A stretch of DNA of 64,000 bases, taken from the NCBI RefSeq assembly GCF_008180155.1, contig NZ_VSZS01000065.1, positions 124,001 through 188,000 of the forward strand, in the 5' to 3' direction. Below the pieces are notes generated by a model. It made no database searches. It was not told where the DNA came from and saw nothing but the letters and a program-made list of their open reading frames with translations. Both the position numbers and the translations under genes were made by a program. Below are positions 61,314 through 64,000 of this stretch, in pieces; within the stretch, counting starts at the first letter, position 1; each line of letters opens with the position of its first letter. This DNA comes from Neoaquamicrobium microcysteis. GTDB taxonomy: Bacteria; Pseudomonadota; Alphaproteobacteria; Rhizobiales; Rhizobiaceae.

Positions 61314-61388
61314 TGGCTCCCCGGGCCGGATTCGAACCAGCGACCAACCGGTTAACAGCCGGTTGCTCTACCACTGAGCTACCGGGGA
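61314..61388 (-). tRNA. tRNA-Asn (GTT anticodon)
   Basis: A 75-base tRNA on the minus strand. Acceptor arms TCCCCGG (61388-61382) and CCGGGGA (61324-61318) pair fully. The anticodon GTT reads from 61356 to 61354 in the loop CTGTTAA. The T loop TTCGAAT is normal and CCA is encoded at 61316-61314. Confidence 0.97.
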
Positions 61389-61584
61389 ATAGCCTGCTCA
61401 CGTGAACGTGGCGTGCCTATAGCAAACAGTTTTCCGCTTTGCAAAGCGCCAATATTCGATTTTGCGCGCTTTTTGTCTCACCCTTATGGCGTTTGGCGGC
61501 GTGACGCCTCATATGTCGCGAACGGCGCACACCCTGTGCGCGCAACTGCCGGCGGACACGCCGGCGCCAGGGACCGGTACAGCG

Positions 61585-61890
61585 ATGGACGAAAGCGGCG
61601 ACCGCTTCGAGGACAGGAAGCGGACGATAAACCTGCTGGGACGCGAGTTCTCGATGCCGCAATCGAGGAGAATGCGTATCGTCATCGGCGTCCTGCTGGT
61701 GATCCTCGGGTGCTTCGGCTTCCTTCCGATCCTCGGCTTCTGGATGATTCCCCTCGGCCTGCTCATCCTATCCTACGAGTTTCCCACGGTGCGCCGCTGG
61801 CGCAGGCGCACGGAAGTCTGGTGGGCCGAGCGCAGGGGGCGCCGGCGTGCGCGCGCCAGGCAGCCGGGCGACCAGACCAACGGCATGTAA
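61585..61890 (+). CDS. small membrane protein (PGPGW-like)
   Basis: A 101-residue protein with an acidic N terminus (MDESGDRFEDRKR) and one long hydrophobic hairpin at about residues 33-62 (IVIGVLLVILGCFGFLPILG, then FWMIPLGLLILSYEFP). A very basic tail follows (RRWRRRTEVWWAERRGRRR). The hairpin resembles the PGPGW family of putative membrane proteins, although the name-giving motif is altered here. ATG 61585 opens the conserved part; ATGs at 61462 and 61513 would give longer forms with a cysteine-bearing lead. It lies between two tRNA genes. Function is unknown. Confidence 0.68.
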   Translation: MDESGDRFEDRKRTINLLGREFSMPQSRRMRIVIGVLLVILGCFGFLPILGFWMIPLGLLILSYEFPTVRRWRRRTEVWWAERRGRRRARARQPGDQTNGM

Positions 61891-61998
61891 GCGGCCGCGG
61901 CTCGCGGTTTCCCAGGTGCACTGAAAATTTCAAGCGGCGGCTTGTAGGCCCCAACACCCTCTGTTAACAGGTCGCTTCGTAGAACGCCCGTGCGGCGA

Positions 61999-62072
61999 GG
62001 CCTCGTGGCGGAGTGGTTACGCAGAGGACTGCAAATCCTTGCACCCCGGTTCGATTCCGGGCGAGGCCTCCA
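61999..62072 (+). tRNA. tRNA-Cys (GCA anticodon)
   Basis: A 74-base tRNA. Acceptor arms GGCCTCG (61999-62005) and CGAGGCC (62062-62068) pair fully. The anticodon stem GAGGA/TCCTT carries GCA at 62031-62033. The T loop TTCGATT follows and CCA is encoded at 62070-62072. Confidence 0.97.
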
Positions 62073-62139
62073 ATCCGCATCAGCCGACGTTCTCAGCCGA
62101 TTCGACAATGCGCCGGCGGGGCGCCAGACGGGTTAAGAC

Positions 62140-62796
62140 ATGACGGCCGATTTTCAGGAACAGCGGGTGAAGATGGTCGACGGGCAGGTCCGCACGACCG
62201 ACGTGACGGACGTTGCGATCCTTTCGGCCATGCTCGACCTGCCGCGCGAGGATTTCGTGCCCGAACAGCGCCGCCCGCTCGCCTATATCGACGAGGATAT
62301 CGAGGTCGCGCCCGGCCGCTACCTGATGGAGCCGTCGCCTTTCGCCCGGCTTCTGCAACTGGCGAAGATTCGTCATACCGACCTCGTGCTCGATGTCGGC
62401 TGCGGCACCGGCTATTCTACGGCCGTCCTGTCGCGTCTGGCCAGCTTCGTCGTCGGGCTCGAGAGCGATGCGGAGCTTGCCGCCCGCGCCGGCCAGACGC
62501 TGTCGTCGCTGGGCTGCGAGAACGTCTCTGTCGTGGAAGGCCCGCTGCCAGCCGGCCACGCGGAGCAGGCGCCCTATGACGTGATCTTCGTCAACGGCGC
62601 CGTCGATGAACTGCCTTCCTCGCTGACGGACCAGCTAAAGGACGGCGGCCGGTTGGTAGCCGTCTTGGGCGAAGGCAACGCCGGTCGCGCCCTGCTGCAT
62701 GTCAAGGAGGGAGGGCTGGTCTCCGCCAGCCACGGCTTCAATGCCGCCGTGCGCCCGCTCCCGGAGTTCCGCCGCGTACAGGCGTTCCAGTTTTAG
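62140..62796 (+). CDS. pcm: protein-L-isoaspartate O-methyltransferase
   Basis: A 218-residue PIMT-family protein, which uses SAM to repair isoaspartyl residues. The SAM motif LDVGCGTGYSTAVLSRLA is at about residues 84-101, preceded by the family MVDGQVRTTDVTDVAILSAM and EDFVPEQRRPLAYIDEDI. VIFVNGAVDELP is motif II. Length is slightly below average but complete. The gene follows tRNA-Cys and precedes the TolC-family gene, an order common in rhizobia. This subfamily keeps the fold, but whether it repairs isoaspartate or has another role is uncertain. Confidence 0.88.
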   Translation: MTADFQEQRVKMVDGQVRTTDVTDVAILSAMLDLPREDFVPEQRRPLAYIDEDIEVAPGRYLMEPSPFARLLQLAKIRHTDLVLDVGCGTGYSTAVLSRLASFVVGLESDAELAARAGQTLSSLGCENVSVVEGPLPAGHAEQAPYDVIFVNGAVDELPSSLTDQLKDGGRLVAVLGEGNAGRALLHVKEGGLVSASHGFNAAVRPLPEFRRVQAFQF

Positions 62797-62826
62797 TTGA
62801 AGCTGAAGTTTAAAAAATCCTGAATT

Positions 62827-62842
62827 GTTACCTATCGGTAAC
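62827..62842. promoter_or_regulatory. palindrome upstream of the TolC-family gene
   Basis: GTTACC (62827-62832) and GGTAAC (62837-62842) form a perfect inverted repeat with a four-base spacer. It lies 30 bp after pcm and 160 bp before the TolC-family start. Size and symmetry resemble TetR-type operators, which often control efflux outer-membrane genes. Confidence 0.4.
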
Positions 62843-63002
62843 GCCCCCTCGTGGGAAAGTAGTGTAGCGTCCGCCTCGGGAGCGAGCGATTCCGCATGTT
62901 TGCGGCGTCGGATGGAGGTTCGTCGCGCCGCAGAGCGGCTAGAGATTGTTCGGTTGGGGGCGGTACCAAGGCTGTACCCATCGAGATGATAATGAGGTGG
63001 TC

Positions 63003-64000
63003 GTGTCTGTGGTACGCAAAAGTCTTTTCTCCACGCTCGTTTTCTGCGGGGTACTCTCGTTCGCGACGCCGTCTCTGGCCGAGACCATTCACGGTGCGCT
63101 CGCGAAGGCCTACCAGAACAATGCGAGTCTGAACTCGGCGCGCGCCGGCGTACGGGTCACCGACGAAGGCGTGGCGATCGCCAAGTCGGGCTGGCGCCCG
63201 GTGATCGGCGCGACCGGCAGCCTCACCTACACGCAGAATAACTCCTCCGAGGTGACGGCGGGTTCGTTCGGCGTCCAGATCCAGCAGTCGCTGTTCGACG
63301 GTTTCCAGACGCAGAACAACGTGCGCGCCGCCGAGGCGCGGGTGCGCGCTTCCAACGAGAGCCTGCGCAACAGCGAGCAGAACATCCTCTTCAACGCCGC
63401 CGCAGCATACCTTGACGTCCTGCGGGACCGGCAGGTCGCCGTGTTCCGCGAGCGCAACCTCGACTTCCTGGGCGAGCAGGTGCGCGCAGCCAATTCCCGG
63501 TTCGAGGTGGGCGAGGGTACCCGGACCGACGTGGCGCAGGCGCAGGCGCAGCAGGCATCCGCCGTTGCGCAGTTGAGCGCGGCGCGCGCGCAGGTGCAGG
63601 TCAGCGAGGCCGCCTATCTCCAGTTCGTCGGCGACCGGCCTGGCCGGCTGGAAGGCGCGGGCCCGCTGTCGCGTCTGCTTCCGGGCAATATCGAGAATGC
63701 CATCTCCGTGGGGCTGAACGAGCATCCCGCCATTCGCGCGACGCTGCATCTGGTCGATGCCGCAGCCTTCGTGGTCAAGGCGGCCGAGGGCCAGCTTTTG
63801 CCGCAGGTCAGCGCACAGGCGGGCGTTTCGTCTAGCTTCCGCGACACCAATCTGCCGGGCGTCGGCAGTCCGACGCCTGCCGGCGACGGCACGGCCAATT
63901 CCGCCTCCATCGGGCTCAACCTGACGATCCCGATCTATCAGGGCGGGCGCGTGTCGGCGCAGGTGCGCCAGTCGAAGGAATCGCTCGGCCAGGCGCGCAT
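63003..64000 (+). CDS. tolC: TolC-family outer-membrane efflux protein, 5' part
   Basis: The first 332 codons of a TolC-type outer-membrane channel; the gene continues past the window edge. A signal peptide (RKSLFSTLVFCGVLSFATP) ends near SLA at about residue 27. The first helical repeat follows (ALAKAYQNNASLNSARAGVR), then the strand VIGATGSLTYTQN and the conserved SLFDGFQTQNNVRAAEAR. The second repeat starts near VGLNEHPAIRATL, with IPIYQGGRVSAQVRQSKE close to the edge. The start is GTG at 63003 with GAGG upstream. It serves multidrug pumps or type I secretion and resembles rhizobial and Brucella BepC/TolC. Confidence 0.92.
   Translation, partial: MSVVRKSLFSTLVFCGVLSFATPSLAETIHGALAKAYQNNASLNSARAGVRVTDEGVAIAKSGWRPVIGATGSLTYTQNNSSEVTAGSFGVQIQQSLFDGFQTQNNVRAAEARVRASNESLRNSEQNILFNAAAAYLDVLRDRQVAVFRERNLDFLGEQVRAANSRFEVGEGTRTDVAQAQAQQASAVAQLSAARAQVQVSEAAYLQFVGDRPGRLEGAGPLSRLLPGNIENAISVGLNEHPAIRATLHLVDAAAFVVKAAEGQLLPQVSAQAGVSSSFRDTNLPGVGSPTPAGDGTANSASIGLNLTIPIYQGGRVSAQVRQSKESLGQAR

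Noticed and set aside
61462-61584. N-terminal extension of the small membrane protein
   Set aside because: The extra 41 residues lack conserved character and the internal ATG at 61585 opens the charged lead directly. The longer form cannot be fully excluded.
1-64000. CRISPR arrays, insertion sequences and rRNA
   Set aside because: No regularly spaced repeats, transposase motifs or rRNA sequences were seen on reading through.

Overview
The window looks like chromosomal DNA of a G+C-rich alphaproteobacterium of the Hyphomicrobiales (Rhizobiales), most likely a Phyllobacteriaceae relative such as Mesorhizobium, Aquamicrobium or Nitratireductor. This is an inference from the set of genes: a class II B12-dependent ribonucleotide reductase, the pcm-tolC pair, gpt, cfa, an HWE/HisKA_2 kinase, and many TRAP and polyamine-type ABC transporters. 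About 60 protein genes and five tRNAs (Tyr, Gly, Leu, Asn, Cys) can be supported. No rRNA, CRISPR array, transposase or integrase was seen.

Region 1 (1-4.3 kb): a beta-hydroxyacid dehydrogenase, the rRNA methyltransferase gene rlmB, tRNA-Tyr and tRNA-Gly. These are followed by a patch of lower G+C content holding a DUF6602-like nuclease-fold gene and unrecognised, probably decayed DNA.

Region 2 (4.3-21.6 kb) is accessory catabolism in two modules. The first has a D-threonine aldolase/D-serine dehydratase-type PLP enzyme, a D-amino acid dehydrogenase, a RidA-family protein, a LysR regulator, a three-part TRAP transporter, an HD hydrolase and a 2-keto-4-pentenoate-type hydratase. It looks like uptake and oxidation of a D-amino acid or related carboxylate. 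The second has an IclR regulator, a complete polyamine-type ABC importer, two tandem succinylglutamate desuccinylase/aspartoacylase-type hydrolases, a DMT permease and a SnoaL-like protein. It looks like uptake and deacylation of an N-acyl compound. The segment is bracketed by an ungapped 54-bp imperfect direct repeat (46/54 identical). One copy runs into the intact tRNA-Tyr gene; the other forms the tail of the DMT permease gene. This may be the scar of an inserted island.

Region 3 (21.9-43.6 kb) is mostly housekeeping: nrdJ with tandem NrdR-like boxes 31 bp apart, a PiT phosphate transporter, a Nudix hydrolase, gpt, a universal stress protein, a soluble DUF2156 protein, a molybdopterin-binding-domain protein, an alpha/beta hydrolase, tRNA-Leu, adenine deaminase, a three-gene signalling operon (CHASE3 kinase, single-domain receiver, receiver-HWE kinase), a lipoprotein hydrolase, TrkH, and threonine deaminase with a DUF1697 gene.

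Region 4 (43.9-64 kb): a DEAD-box helicase, an MFS permease with an inverted repeat just before its start codon, a hydrolase and an SDR, then a sulfur cluster (cysK, an AlaX editing protein, an ABM-like protein, sseA, a GNAT). It continues with an OmpA-domain protein, DUF1203, the divergent ald/lrp pair, a periplasmic 2',3'-cyclic nucleotide phosphodiesterase, a TauE/SafE permease, cfa, a small lipoprotein, a GAF-GGDEF cyclase, tRNA-Asn, a small membrane protein, tRNA-Cys, pcm, and the 5' part of a TolC-family gene that leaves the window.
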